Shown: piece by piece, positions 17,101-26,664 of the stretch | How positions within the stretch are numbered: position 1 is the first letter of the stretch | How the letters are laid out: each line of letters begins with the position of its first letter | DNA from: Mucilaginibacter aquatilis | GTDB taxonomy: Bacteria; Bacteroidota; Bacteroidia; Sphingobacteriales; Sphingobacteriaceae | Length of the DNA stretch: 64,000 bases | Direction: 5' to 3' | NCBI RefSeq assembly: GCF_009755275.1 | Contig: NZ_WQLA01000002.1 | Coordinates: 248,001-312,000, forward strand | Position numbers and translations under genes: made by a program | The notes under the pieces: model-generated | The model's input: only the letters and a program-made list of their open reading frames with translations | The model's database searches: none | Told to the model about the DNA's origin: nothing

Positions 17101-19105
17101 ACGACTCAATTTTTTGCTTCGATATTGCTGTGTAGGCATTGCCATGTTTAATAACAGGTTCAGCGCTTGCAATCAGCAATACCGAAGAATAAGAGCCAAT
17201 GACAACTTTGTCAACATATACGTTTTGATGAACATCAACGTATGGCTGTTTAAGTATTACTGTCTTAGCCTTTCCGCTGGCATTGTATTCAAAAAGTATA
17301 TTGCCGTTACGCGCTTCTACAGATGAGTGATCTTTTCCTGAACTTGCTTTCCAAGATGACAGTGAATAGCTTGAGTTAACATGCTTTCCGTTTTTTACGG
17401 TAGCGGCCTTAATGCTGTTAGGGTGATTTTTATTGTAGAAATTGCTGTCTATCTGGCCAAAAGCTTTAATGTCATCAAGGTGCGTTGAGAACTTTGCAAC
17501 CGGCTGCATGTCAGATTTAGAGAAGAAAGTGTTGTTTTTAACACTATTATTCCTGATGAGGCTGCTTGTTGCAATGTAATGGTCTTGCTCCATACGCAGC
17601 TGTACGCCGTTATCAAATACAGTATTGTTGGCTATACTTACACCTTTAGCGTTGTGTACTTTTATACCATTGTTAGCACATCGTGATACGGTATTGTTAT
17701 TAATGGTTACACTTTCTGAATTGTCATCAATATAAATTCCCTCAGCTTGTAGTGATTGGGTATATGGAGTGCCTTCGCTATTACCTACACCATGTAATAT
17801 GATGTTGCTTATTACCTTTTTATTAACGGTTTTTGACCAGTCGCCTATATAAATACCGGCTCCATCATCTTTAGTAAGGCAAAAGTAAGTAATATGGTTA
17901 TTCTTTACAGTTGAAGCATTGCCGCCAAAATAAATACCATTGTAACCAACGCTGTCAATCCTGTTTTGTTCAATTTTAGTATTGTCGCCAAAAGATGTAA
18001 TACCTTCATAAGTGCCCGAGTTGCTTTTTCCCATACCCGGCAGCAAACCTGTGTTTAAAATCTCATTTTCGCGCACAATTGAATTTACACAACCGGCATC
18101 CATGTTTATGCCTCCGCTTAATGAGTGGTTAATAACACAGTTTGATACGGTTAACAAAGGGCTGTAATTAGCAAATACGGCATCGGCACCTGTTAAATCA
18201 ATTTTGCAATTTTTAATAACAATGCTTCTGCTTTGAATGATATTGAAAGCATTCTTTCCCGCACCGGTGAAAGCAATGTCATTAAAGGTTAAATACTGAA
18301 ATTTGTGTATATCAACCAGGTAATCGGCGGTGTTGGTAGTCACCGTGAACTTATCAGGATTACGGTTGCCAAAAAACACCATCATTTTATTGCGTTGCTT
18401 GTCAAAATACCACTCGCCTAGTACATCCAGCGTTTTTAAATTATCTTGTATAAAGTAACCGTATTTGTTAGTTGGAGGATAAGTGGTATTACCAGGCTCG
18501 TAATTAATGGTTGAACCGGTTTGCGATACAATTTTGTTGCGGTCAATTATCCAGCGGTTCTTTCTAATAACTACCTCACCGCTGCTCCAGTTTGAAGTCG
18601 CAGGTAATTGGTTATCTGTAATTGATGTATTACCATCGTGGTTTTGAAAGGTAAGATAACCTTTGTTAGGATACCTGCCCATTGCCTGTTGTTTGCCATT
18701 CATCAAAAGCATTGTGCTTCCGGCAGTACAAGGAGCTTCATAAACGCCGCTTTTTACCATGGCCCAACCGGTAATAGGTTTAAGCGTAGTTATTTGAGGT
18801 TGTGTACCATTGCCATAAGCGCCAAAGCAAATAGGAGCAAATACAGCACCTGATTTGCTTACTACAATGCTTCCGTTAAATACATCGCCGCGTTTAAATA
18901 ATACAGAGTCGCCCGAATTTAAATTTTTGAAGAAAGAGTTTAGCTTATCAATAGACTTCCATGGAGTTTGAGGGTTTCTGGCCTCTAAGCTAGTATATAA
19001 ATCATTGCCTGCAGTACTTGAAAAGTAGTACGTAGTTGCATGCGTGTTTTTGCAAAATGCTATAAAACTAAACCCAATAAGTAACTGCACAAATCCTTTT
19101 TTCAT
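17084..19105 (-). CDS. secreted right-handed parallel beta-helix protein
   Basis: Start placed at the ATG at 19105, giving the signal peptide MKKGFVQLLIGFSFIAF...HA; the ATG at 19126 adds seven residues before it. About 673 residues. The N-terminal part has the YYFSSTAGND and PQTPWKSIDKLN features often seen before beta-helix domains in Bacteroidota. From about residue 250 to 540 there are repeated IxNN, VxxNxI and NTVSRCxNNGI coils. It lies tail to tail with the WecG-type gene and mirrors the beta-helix gene on the other flank of the exopolysaccharide locus. A polysaccharide lyase, epimerase or hydrolase role is possible, but no active site can be named. Confidence 0.87.
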   Translation of the reverse strand: MKKGFVQLLIGFSFIAFCKNTHATTYYFSSTAGNDLYTSLEARNPQTPWKSIDKLNSFFKNLNSGDSVLFKRGDVFNGSIVVSKSGAVFAPICFGAYGNGTQPQITTLKPITGWAMVKSGVYEAPCTAGSTMLLMNGKQQAMGRYPNKGYLTFQNHDGNTSITDNQLPATSNWSSGEVVIRKNRWIIDRNKIVSQTGSTINYEPGNTTYPPTNKYGYFIQDNLKTLDVLGEWYFDKQRNKMMVFFGNRNPDKFTVTTNTADYLVDIHKFQYLTFNDIAFTGAGKNAFNIIQSRSIVIKNCKIDLTGADAVFANYSPLLTVSNCVINHSLSGGINMDAGCVNSIVRENEILNTGLLPGMGKSNSGTYEGITSFGDNTKIEQNRIDSVGYNGIYFGGNASTVKNNHITYFCLTKDDGAGIYIGDWSKTVNKKVISNIILHGVGNSEGTPYTQSLQAEGIYIDDNSESVTINNNTVSRCANNGIKVHNAKGVSIANNTVFDNGVQLRMEQDHYIATSSLIRNNSVKNNTFFSKSDMQPVAKFSTHLDDIKAFGQIDSNFYNKNHPNSIKAATVKNGKHVNSSYSLSSWKASSGKDHSSVEARNGNILFEYNASGKAKTVILKQPYVDVHQNVYVDKVVIGSYSSVLLIASAEPVIKHGNAYTAISKQKIESFKWRD

Positions 19106-19328
19106 ATAAATACGCCAAGCGTTCATTTATCAGTGTCCTAAAAGAAGCACTTACACACAATTAAATTTATATTAACACAAAGAATAATGTGTGTGCTATG
19201 TGTTTAATTACAGCTGTTTACGCTAAGGTAAGAATTTTTGTTTCAAGAAATATGCAATTGTGTAGCATAAATCGAACAACTAGTGTATCTAAAAGTGTAC
19301 TAAATGAAAAATGTATAGGCGTGCCAAA

Positions 19329-19361
19329 AACATTCCATTGGCAAACGGAATGTTCTTTTTT
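19329..19361. terminator. bidirectional intrinsic terminator
   Basis: Stem AACATTCC (19329-19336) with GGAATGTT (19347-19354), a 10-base loop, and T-runs on both strands (CTTTTTT on +, TTTTT on -). It lies just downstream of the minus-strand gene ending at 19394. Confidence 0.75.
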
Positions 19362-19393
19362 ACAATAAAATTGGTTATTTGATTAAAATCCTG

Positions 19394-19687
19394 TTAAGGT
19401 GTTACAACAACCGGAGTTCTTACTTTGCTTTTAAGCATGTTAAGTTGCATCTCCAGCGCCTTAATCATAAACTCATCGTTAAGATTTGAAACGTAGTTTG
19501 ATACCGTTTGATTGTCTTCTACATCAAAAGCAAGTAGCGCGAAGCCGCAGTCGGGCAGTTCTTTTTTAAGACGTCCCGCCAACTCAAGCATCTTTTTATC
19601 ATTGATTTTCTTCGCCTTCACCTTAGTATGTATATAAAATAATTGTAACTGTTCTCTAACCCTGCTCTTGAAATCAACAAGCCTCAT
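19394..19687 (-). CDS. small hypothetical protein
   Basis: A 97-residue soluble, charged protein without signal peptide or membrane segment. An N-terminal helical, lysine-rich half is followed by LPDCGFALLAFDVED and a C-terminal helix (about residues 65-88). I do not recognise a family. It is a single-gene unit with its own terminator downstream. Coding is supported by clean start and stop, codon use like that of its neighbours and the terminator placement. Confidence 0.6.
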   Translation of the reverse strand: MRLVDFKSRVREQLQLFYIHTKVKAKKINDKKMLELAGRLKKELPDCGFALLAFDVEDNQTVSNYVSNLNDEFMIKALEMQLNMLKSKVRTPVVVTP

Positions 19688-20086
19688 GTTGGCTTATACG
19701 GGCTCAAATGTTTTAAGTTACAATAAAATGAATTAGTTAATATTTAATGGTACTAATGTTTAAACAATTATAAAAATTAAATACCTCATTTGAAAAAGGC
19801 ATTTGCAAATGAAACCAGCAGTTAATAAAGTTGCCTTCATATTTATCTTATTGCAGGTAAGATTAATACACACTTTAAACTACTCAGGCACATGGTATTT
19901 ACACAGGCTTAAAAATGATAATATATGCTTAACATTTACTTATCAGAGATTAAACACTTTTGATCATTGCTTTCGTGTGCATTAAATTTCAGGCATAAAA
20001 AAATTCTATAAAATTTATTTTTGAAATTTAACTGCAACAAAGTAATTTGTAAACGCGTAAGAAAAAACTTTCCCCTAATTGGTTTT
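19688..20086. other. non-coding interval upstream of the lipoprotein gene
   Basis: About 400 AT-rich bases. The notable items are a perfect 12-bp palindrome CATTTGCAAATG at 19800-19811 and the promoter-like box described separately at 20016. A 58-codon frame from 19809 was judged spurious. Confidence 0.4.
20016..20023 (+). promoter_or_regulatory. -7 promoter box TATTTTTG
   Basis: Matches TAnnTTTG. No TTG lies at the usual -33 spacing. A start about 6 bases downstream would leave a leader of roughly 60 bases before the ATG at 20087, which supports that start over the TTG codon at 20021 that falls inside the box. Confidence 0.45.
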
Positions 20087-21361
20087 ATGCTGCGATCGAA
20101 AATACTTATATTTTTTTGCCTGCTGTTAGCAGCTACAGGCTGTATTAAAAAGAACCTGATTCCGGGAGGATCCTCAGGTTATCATGAAACAGGTGCTGAT
20201 AAATCAGTTACCGATACGGCTAAATTACCTGCCGGTTTGCCGCGTAAACTTGCGTTTGGTACCGAGGGTGATGTATCGGTTAGTAATCAGTTTATTGCAG
20301 AATGTGATTATCAATACCAATACTTGGCCGGTGATATATTTTCAAATGGGTGGACGACATGGAACGCTCCCAGCGGCCAGTTTGCACGTAACTTTTTAAA
20401 CAAAATGGGCCAAATGGGTAAAACACCGGTATTTACCTATTATAATATAGTGCCTGCTAAACATCGCTTTGAGGATCCGGGCTTTACCAACCTTAATGAT
20501 GCTGAGGTAATGAACAAGTACTTTGACGACTGGAAGTTTTTACTGCAAATTTGTAATAGCTACGGTAAAAAGGTAATTATTCACTACGAGCCTGATTTAT
20601 TCGGGTACATGCAAATGTATAAAGGTGATGCAGCAAAGAGTGTTGTTAAGGTAGGCTTAAGTAAGCAAGCTGATGTATTACCATTTAGCAATGATGCTAA
20701 GGGGCTGGCACAGGCTATAGTGAGTATGCGTAACAAATATGCACCTAATGTAATTTTAGGCTGGCACGCGTCACAATGGGCTACAGGTGTTGATGTTATA
20801 AGGCATAAACACAATCCCGAAGAAGTAGCGAGCCAAACTGCAGATTATTACAAGTCGTTACAGGCAAATTTTGATATCATTTTCTCGGAGTTTGCCGACC
20901 GTGATTCGGGGTTTGACTTGTTAGTTAGGAAGAAAAGTGATCCTATGTGGTCAGCCATTGGCGATAAGTCGAACAACAACTTAAGCGATTTTGACCGCTT
21001 TCAACGCTTTCTAAAAAAGCTAAATCTAAACACAGGCAAAAAGATAATACTGTGGCAAATTCCGATAGGCAACACGCTTACCAACACCTGTAACAATACA
21101 CCAGGCCACTATAAAGATAACCGCGCTGAATATTTTCTGAAACCAGTAATTGACGATAACAACGTCGAAAAGCTGCTTGATTATCAAAGGGCCGGTGTGG
21201 TAGCCTTTTTATTTGGCCGTGGTGCCGAGGAATGCACCAGCTTTTATGATTTAAAAAATAATGGCGTTACAGGCCCCAATGAAACCGCTGATGATGACGG
21301 CGGCTTTTTACGCAAAGGTATAAAAGCATACTATCAAAAAGGCGCATTGCCGCTAAATTAG
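20087..21361 (+). CDS. secreted lipoprotein, putative TIM-barrel glycoside hydrolase
   Basis: Start at 20087 gives a lipoprotein signal peptide with lipobox ATGC (Cys about 19). The mature part (about 400 residues) looks like an alpha/beta barrel: strands such as LAFGTEGD, KTPVFTYYNIV, KKVIIHYEPDLFGYM, VILGWHASQWA, FDIIFSEFADRD and KIILWQIPIGN are spaced by helices. The glutamates in HYEPD and FSEFAD sit at strand ends, where retaining hydrolases carry acid and nucleophile. I cannot name a GH family, so the enzymatic call is inference. It lies just beyond the exopolysaccharide locus, where a secreted glycan-active enzyme would fit. Confidence 0.65.
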   Translation: MLRSKILIFFCLLLAATGCIKKNLIPGGSSGYHETGADKSVTDTAKLPAGLPRKLAFGTEGDVSVSNQFIAECDYQYQYLAGDIFSNGWTTWNAPSGQFARNFLNKMGQMGKTPVFTYYNIVPAKHRFEDPGFTNLNDAEVMNKYFDDWKFLLQICNSYGKKVIIHYEPDLFGYMQMYKGDAAKSVVKVGLSKQADVLPFSNDAKGLAQAIVSMRNKYAPNVILGWHASQWATGVDVIRHKHNPEEVASQTADYYKSLQANFDIIFSEFADRDSGFDLLVRKKSDPMWSAIGDKSNNNLSDFDRFQRFLKKLNLNTGKKIILWQIPIGNTLTNTCNNTPGHYKDNRAEYFLKPVIDDNNVEKLLDYQRAGVVAFLFGRGAEECTSFYDLKNNGVTGPNETADDDGGFLRKGIKAYYQKGALPLN

Positions 21362-21378
21362 ATTTATGAAATACACAA

Positions 21379-21408
21379 AAAAGGGAGGCGTTTTATAGCC
21401 TCCCTTTT
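21379..21408 (+). terminator. intrinsic terminator
   Basis: Perfect 11-bp stem AAAAGGGAGGC (21379-21389) / GCCTCCCTTTT (21398-21408) with an 8-base loop, 17 bases after the lipoprotein stop codon. Confidence 0.88.
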
Positions 21409-21521
21409 GCGTTTGTATAGGTGAGTAGTTCACGCTAGTCTTGCAACTTTTCCGTTACCATAACTAATTGATGCTATAAAACGCCAACTTTATACGTTAA
21501 ATACAGAGTGCAGTACTAATA

Positions 21522-21893
21522 ATGAATAAGCTAAATACTTTTAAACTTATACTATGCCTTGCAGCAATATTATTTATTGCCAAGCCATTTATGGGCTACA
21601 CGGTATTTGAGCGCCTGCAAGATAAGGAAGAGACAAATCTACTGGTAAAAATATTTGCCAAGCGCAAGCCTGAATTTTTAGATGAGGCCGCTGCAAAATC
21701 GGCCACTGTAAAACAGCTGCTGCGTCAAAATGCTAAAGCATCTAATTTAACGCTAAGCGCACTGCTGGTTACATTATTCAGTTACTTTGCCACACGTTTT
21801 AAGGCATCATCTGCCTTCTCAAAATTACATCATTACGTTGTTACCTCCTGTGCAACGCCAATTTATCTGCTTAACCGTAGTCTTACCATTTGA
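21522..21893 (+). CDS. small hypothetical membrane/secreted protein
   Basis: A 123-residue protein: an N-terminal hydrophobic segment (about residues 8-26), a charged middle (FAKRKPEFLDEAAAKSATVKQ), a second hydrophobic segment (about 75-92) and a basic tail. No family recognised. It lies 115 bases before the tolC-like gene on the same strand and may belong to the efflux transcript, but nothing in its sequence points to transport. Confidence 0.6.
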   Translation: MNKLNTFKLILCLAAILFIAKPFMGYTVFERLQDKEETNLLVKIFAKRKPEFLDEAAAKSATVKQLLRQNAKASNLTLSALLVTLFSYFATRFKASSAFSKLHHYVVTSCATPIYLLNRSLTI

Positions 21894-22008
21894 TTTTCGT
21901 TTGCTGTTATTTGGTTACCCTGCCTTTATAAAGGTGGTGTAACTGTGTTGCGCAATTTTACTGCGCCGTTTACTTACTCAGCATTGTTTCAAATCATTAA
22001 AATTCAAA

Positions 22009-23397
22009 ATGCTACGTTTAAAACTTAGCTGGTGCCTCGGCTTTTTGCTGCTGGCACCCCGGCTATTATATGCACAGGCTCAGCCGAGTATGAGCTTAAA
22101 GTACCTGCTGCAAAAAGTCAGTCAGTCGGCACCAACGCTGTTAACAGATTCATCGGCTATATTAATTAAAGAGGCACAGGCCCGCGAAACCGGGTTAAAC
22201 TGGCTTCCTAATTTAAAGCTAAATTACCAGGCCAATATAGGTACCAACAATAACGTGGCCGGACCGTATTTCGGTTATGGCATAGTACCATCAAACAACC
22301 GTGGGGTGCGCGACGAGAGCAACACCACTACCGTTTTGGCCAACTTGGGTATTGCTGCGTTTGATTGGGAGCTGTATAATTTCGGATCGTATAAGGCACA
22401 AAATAAAGCAGCCGAGGCTGATATTGAGGTGCAGAAAACCCAGTTTGCTACATCAAAGTACAACCTTGAGGCTTACACTATTGAAAATTATTTACAGCTT
22501 TTACGCCTGCAGGAGTACGAGGCCATACAGCTTCGCAATATCGAGCGTAATAAAGAAATACGCAGATCGATAAGAGCATTGGCCCGCAGTGGTATTCGCG
22601 CAGGTGTTGATACTAGTATTGCCGAAGCCGAACTTTCCAAATCGAGGCTTAATTATATTGAGCTTACCAATCAATCAAAACAAATCCAGCTCAAACTTTC
22701 GGCTATCAGCGGGCTGCCGTATCAAACCATTATCCCTGATACTACGGCCGAAAGCAAGCTATTCGGTCAATCGGCCGAAATGAAGTTGTTTAATGCCGAT
22801 ACGCTTAACCACCCGCTGGTTAGCTACTATTCGTCATTATACAACAGCAGCTTACAGCACGAGGAGGCGGTAAAGAAAAGCTATAACCCTAAAGTATTGT
22901 TACAAGCCGCAGTTTGGGGCCGTGGTGCAAGTTTAGATGCTGAGCAAAACTTTAAGCCGTTACATACCGGCTGGGGTTTTCAGCGCGAAAATTATTTGGT
23001 TGGTGTAGGCATTACCTATAATTTATTTGATATAAAGCGCAAGCAAATTAAGGTAAATACGCAAAAGCTTACATCGCAGTATGCGCTAAATAAATTGAAC
23101 GAACAGCGCACATTACTTAACGCAAGCGCCATACAAGCCGATGCCAATGTGAGCACCGCTTTAGAGCGATTAAATGAAATACCTAATCAGCTTAAAGCAG
23201 CTAATGCGGCTTACCGTCAAAAGTTTTCGCTTTATAAAAACGGACTTACCGACATCATAGAACTTAATGCCGCACTTAACCTGCTCTACCGTGCCGAAAT
23301 TGATTTAATATCAGCCAGGTACAGCTATGTGCAGGCGCTGTTTCAAAAGGCAGTTACCGAAAACCAGGTCAATACAGTTATCAATCTACTTAATTAA
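22009..23397 (+). CDS. TolC-family outer-membrane efflux protein
   Basis: Outer-membrane channel of a tripartite efflux pump. Signal peptide at residues 1-23 (ending LLYAQ), then two outer-membrane-efflux repeats made of long helices. Typical elements are the early SLKYLLQKVSQSAPTLL segment, the LNWLPNLKLNYQ stretch, and the repeat near the C-terminus (LYKNGLTDIIELNAALNLLYRAE). First gene of the pump operon; 8 bases separate it from the RND gene. Confidence 0.93.
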   Translation: MLRLKLSWCLGFLLLAPRLLYAQAQPSMSLKYLLQKVSQSAPTLLTDSSAILIKEAQARETGLNWLPNLKLNYQANIGTNNNVAGPYFGYGIVPSNNRGVRDESNTTTVLANLGIAAFDWELYNFGSYKAQNKAAEADIEVQKTQFATSKYNLEAYTIENYLQLLRLQEYEAIQLRNIERNKEIRRSIRALARSGIRAGVDTSIAEAELSKSRLNYIELTNQSKQIQLKLSAISGLPYQTIIPDTTAESKLFGQSAEMKLFNADTLNHPLVSYYSSLYNSSLQHEEAVKKSYNPKVLLQAAVWGRGASLDAEQNFKPLHTGWGFQRENYLVGVGITYNLFDIKRKQIKVNTQKLTSQYALNKLNEQRTLLNASAIQADANVSTALERLNEIPNQLKAANAAYRQKFSLYKNGLTDIIELNAALNLLYRAEIDLISARYSYVQALFQKAVTENQVNTVINLLN

Positions 23398-23405
23398 TAA
23401 GAGCT

Positions 23406-26400
23406 ATGTCAATGGTTACATCAGCGCTAAAAAGGCCGGTTACAACAGTAATTATAACCATAAGCCTTTTACTATTTTCGGTACTGAGCGCTATTAAAAT
23501 ACCGATAGATATTTTTCCGCAGTTAAACATGCCTACCATGTACGTAATCGAATCGTACGGGGGCATGTCGCCGCAGCAAATGGAGGGTTTTTTCTCAACC
23601 CGTTTACAAGATCAGTTTTTGTACGTAAACGGTATTAAAAGCATCACCGCAAAAAACATACAGGGCTTAACTCTGCTCAAGCTCATGTTTTACGAAGGAA
23701 CCGACATGGGCGAAGCCTCTGCACAGGTTGCCTTGCAGGTAAACCGCTCCATGAAGTTCTTCCCGCCCGGTGCATTGCCACCACAGGTGTTGCGTTTTGA
23801 TGCATCATCATTGCCGGTGGGGCAGCTGGTTATGTCGTCAAAAACACGCAGCCTTAAAGATATTTATGATTTAGCAACCACCCGTGTGAGGCCAACGTTT
23901 TCTTCGGTACCCGGCTTATCGGCACCGCCGCCGTTTGGAGCAAATTCACGTTCGGTTATCATCAACGTTGATCCTACAAAAATGCGTAGCTACAGCCTTA
24001 CACCCGATGAAGTTGTTGCCTCGCTGGCCAAGTACAACGTAATGTCGCCCTCGGGTAACCTGCGCATGAACAATACCATGTACGTTACTACCATGAATTC
24101 GCTTATTAAACAGGTGGAGGATTTTGGTAACATACCGGTCATCAGCAAAAATGGATCGCCGGTGTTTATTAAAGACGTAGCGCGGGTGAGCGATGGTGCC
24201 GACGTTACGGTAAGCTATGCACTAATCAACGGAAAACGCTCAGTATATATTCCTGCTGTTAAAACGGCCGATGCGTCTACCTGGGCAGTAGTACAAGCCC
24301 TGAAAGCTAAAATACCCGACATGCAAAGCTTGTTGCCTGATGATGTTAAGGTATCATATGAATTTGACCAATCGGTATTCGTTATAAACGCAGTTGAGAG
24401 TTTGCTTACCGAGGGTGGCCTGGGAGCCATACTTACCGGCTTAATGGTACTGCTGTTTTTGCGCGATTGGCGCAGCAGTTTAATTGTAGTAATTACCATT
24501 CCGGTATCCATCATTATTGGCGTTATGCTGCTTGGCTTTTTTGGGCAAACCATCAACATAATGACGTTGAGCGGATTGGCGCTGGCTATTGGTATTCTTG
24601 TAGATCAGGCTACGGTGACTATTGAGAACATACACCAGCACCTTGAGATGGGCAAAACAAAAAAGCGTGCTATTTATGATGCCTGTGAGGAAATTGCCTT
24701 TCCGTTGTTGCTTATTTTGCTTTGTATACTGGCTGTGTTTGCACCGTCATTTATGATGCAGGGCGTACCACGTGCTATGTTCCTGCCGTTATCGCTATCC
24801 ATAGGTTTAACCATGATTGTGTCTTACATTATTGCACAAACGCTGGTGCCAATTTTAAGTAACTGGATGATTAAGGCCGAACAGTATCAGCATTATCATC
24901 ATGAAGAAGTACACGCCCACGCCGGCGAAGCGCTTGATAACGAAGAAAGGCAGCAGGTTGAGCAACACTTGCATGAAGAGAAAAGTCGCCCCCAGCAAAA
25001 TGATTTATTTGAACGCATAAAGCTGCGCTTCATGAATATTCTACAGCGCTGGATGCCGGCCAGAAAACCTATTGTAATTGGTTACCTTATTGGAGTGCTG
25101 GCGCTTGCTTTAGGCGGCTTTATTATCATTGGTAAAGATATGATGCCCAAACTCAACAACGGGCAATTTCAAATTCGTATAAAGGAGCCCGATGGTACCC
25201 GTTTGGAGCGAACAGAGGCCAAGCTTAAGCAAGTGCTGCAAATTATTGATAGTACATCAAACCATCATGTGGCTATAAGTTCGGGCTATGTTGGTCTTAT
25301 TCCCAGCAGTTATGGTGTGAGTAATTTGTATGTGTTTAATACTGGTACGCATGAAGCCATACTGCAAGTAAACCTTGATGCGGAGTACAAAGTAAACATG
25401 GACGATTTTAAGGAAACGCTGCGCAAAAACATCGCTTACGCCATGCCCGAACTGAGGATAACCTTTGAGCCAATTGACATGACCGAAAAGATTATGAGCC
25501 AGGGTGCCGCAACACCTATTGAGGTTACCGTGGCTGGTAAAGACATGGCTCAGATTGAGGCTTTCAGCAATAAGCTGGTAAACAAGCTCAAAAAAATTGA
25601 TTACCTGCGAGATGTGCAGATTGCCCAGCCCCTAAAGTTTCCGGTAGTGAAAATTACGCTTGACAGGCTCAAATTAGCACAGATGGGCTTAAACGTAAGC
25701 GAAATAGCGCGCTCGGTTACAGCAAGTACCTCATCAAGCCGTTTCTCCGAAAAAAACCAGTGGCTGGATGAAAAAGCCTCTAATACCTACCAGGTGCAGG
25801 TACAGATACCCGAATATGTAATGAATAACATGGATGAAATACGGGAGATACCTTTAGTAAAAGGGCAAAGCACACCGGTACTGGGCGATGTTGCCCAATT
25901 TAAAACGGTTTACGTACCCGGCGAGTATGACCGGATGGGCCCACGCCGGTATTTAACGGTAAGTGCAAACATTCACCATAAAGATTTAGGCACGGCTACC
26001 ACTGCCGTTCAAAAGGCAGTTGATGAGTTAGGTACGCCACCTAAAGGTATTGTAACCCAGGTTCAGGGCATGTCGGGCTTGTTAACAGAAACACTCTCCA
26101 GCTTGCAAAATGGTTTGTTGTTTGCCATTTTGGTAATCTTCCTTTTGCTTGCTGCCAACTACCAATCTGTTAAACTATCGCTAACAGTATTGTCAACCGT
26201 GCCTGCAGTAGTGCTTGGGTCTATAGCGGCATTGCTGCTTACCGGCTCAACGCTCAACCTGCAAAGCTATATGGGCATGATTATGTCGGTAGGGGTTTCG
26301 GTAGCTAACGCCATTCTTATTGTAACCAATGCCGAAAAGCTCCGCCTGGATTACCGCGATGCTACCAAAGCCAGCGTTACCAGTGCTTCGGTACGTTTGC

Positions 26401-26660
26401 GCCCCATTTTAATGACCAGTTTGGCCATGATAGCCGGTATGATACCCATGGCATCAGGCATGGGCGAAGCCGGCGAACAAAGTGCACCGCTTGGCCGCGC
26501 CGTTATTGGTGGTTTGTTTGCATCAACCATTGCAGCTCTGTTTATACTGCCGTTGGTGTTTGCGTGGGTGCAAAATAAATCAACCTACCAATCACCATCA
26601 TTAATGCCCGATAACGAATCATTAGTTCCAACTAACGAAACCTTGCAATTAAATCAATAA
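23406..26660 (+). CDS. RND efflux transporter, AcrB/HAE-like, with histidine-rich loop
   Basis: Proton-driven inner-membrane pump, 1084 residues with the duplicated 6+6 helix RND plan. The N-terminus (SALKRPVTTVIITISLLLFS) and the porter-domain segments PIDIFPQLNMP and ESYGGMSPQQME are standard. In helix 4 the proton-relay pair reads VDQA: the first Asp is kept and the second is Gln. In helix 10 the usual Lys position reads VSVANAIL, without Lys. These substitutions also occur in a recognised RND subgroup. A cytoplasmic stretch at about residues 493-525 holds seven His (HYHHEEVHAH, later HLH), suggesting metal binding. Substrate unknown. Confidence 0.92.
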   Translation: MSMVTSALKRPVTTVIITISLLLFSVLSAIKIPIDIFPQLNMPTMYVIESYGGMSPQQMEGFFSTRLQDQFLYVNGIKSITAKNIQGLTLLKLMFYEGTDMGEASAQVALQVNRSMKFFPPGALPPQVLRFDASSLPVGQLVMSSKTRSLKDIYDLATTRVRPTFSSVPGLSAPPPFGANSRSVIINVDPTKMRSYSLTPDEVVASLAKYNVMSPSGNLRMNNTMYVTTMNSLIKQVEDFGNIPVISKNGSPVFIKDVARVSDGADVTVSYALINGKRSVYIPAVKTADASTWAVVQALKAKIPDMQSLLPDDVKVSYEFDQSVFVINAVESLLTEGGLGAILTGLMVLLFLRDWRSSLIVVITIPVSIIIGVMLLGFFGQTINIMTLSGLALAIGILVDQATVTIENIHQHLEMGKTKKRAIYDACEEIAFPLLLILLCILAVFAPSFMMQGVPRAMFLPLSLSIGLTMIVSYIIAQTLVPILSNWMIKAEQYQHYHHEEVHAHAGEALDNEERQQVEQHLHEEKSRPQQNDLFERIKLRFMNILQRWMPARKPIVIGYLIGVLALALGGFIIIGKDMMPKLNNGQFQIRIKEPDGTRLERTEAKLKQVLQIIDSTSNHHVAISSGYVGLIPSSYGVSNLYVFNTGTHEAILQVNLDAEYKVNMDDFKETLRKNIAYAMPELRITFEPIDMTEKIMSQGAATPIEVTVAGKDMAQIEAFSNKLVNKLKKIDYLRDVQIAQPLKFPVVKITLDRLKLAQMGLNVSEIARSVTASTSSSRFSEKNQWLDEKASNTYQVQVQIPEYVMNNMDEIREIPLVKGQSTPVLGDVAQFKTVYVPGEYDRMGPRRYLTVSANIHHKDLGTATTAVQKAVDELGTPPKGIVTQVQGMSGLLTETLSSLQNGLLFAILVIFLLLAANYQSVKLSLTVLSTVPAVVLGSIAALLLTGSTLNLQSYMGMIMSVGVSVANAILIVTNAEKLRLDYRDATKASVTSASVRLRPILMTSLAMIAGMIPMASGMGEAGEQSAPLGRAVIGGLFASTIAALFILPLVFAWVQNKSTYQSPSLMPDNESLVPTNETLQLNQ

Positions 26661-26664
26661 CAAA

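Noticed and set aside
19809..19985. 58-codon plus-strand frame before the lipoprotein gene
   Set aside because: No promoter or ribosome site fits, composition is not protein-like beyond a short hydrophobic stretch, and it overlaps the palindrome at 19800; judged a chance frame in AT-rich non-coding DNA.
20021..20086. TTG start extending the lipoprotein by 22 residues
   Set aside because: The TTG lies inside the TATTTTTG promoter box and the extension would bury the lipoprotein signal peptide.
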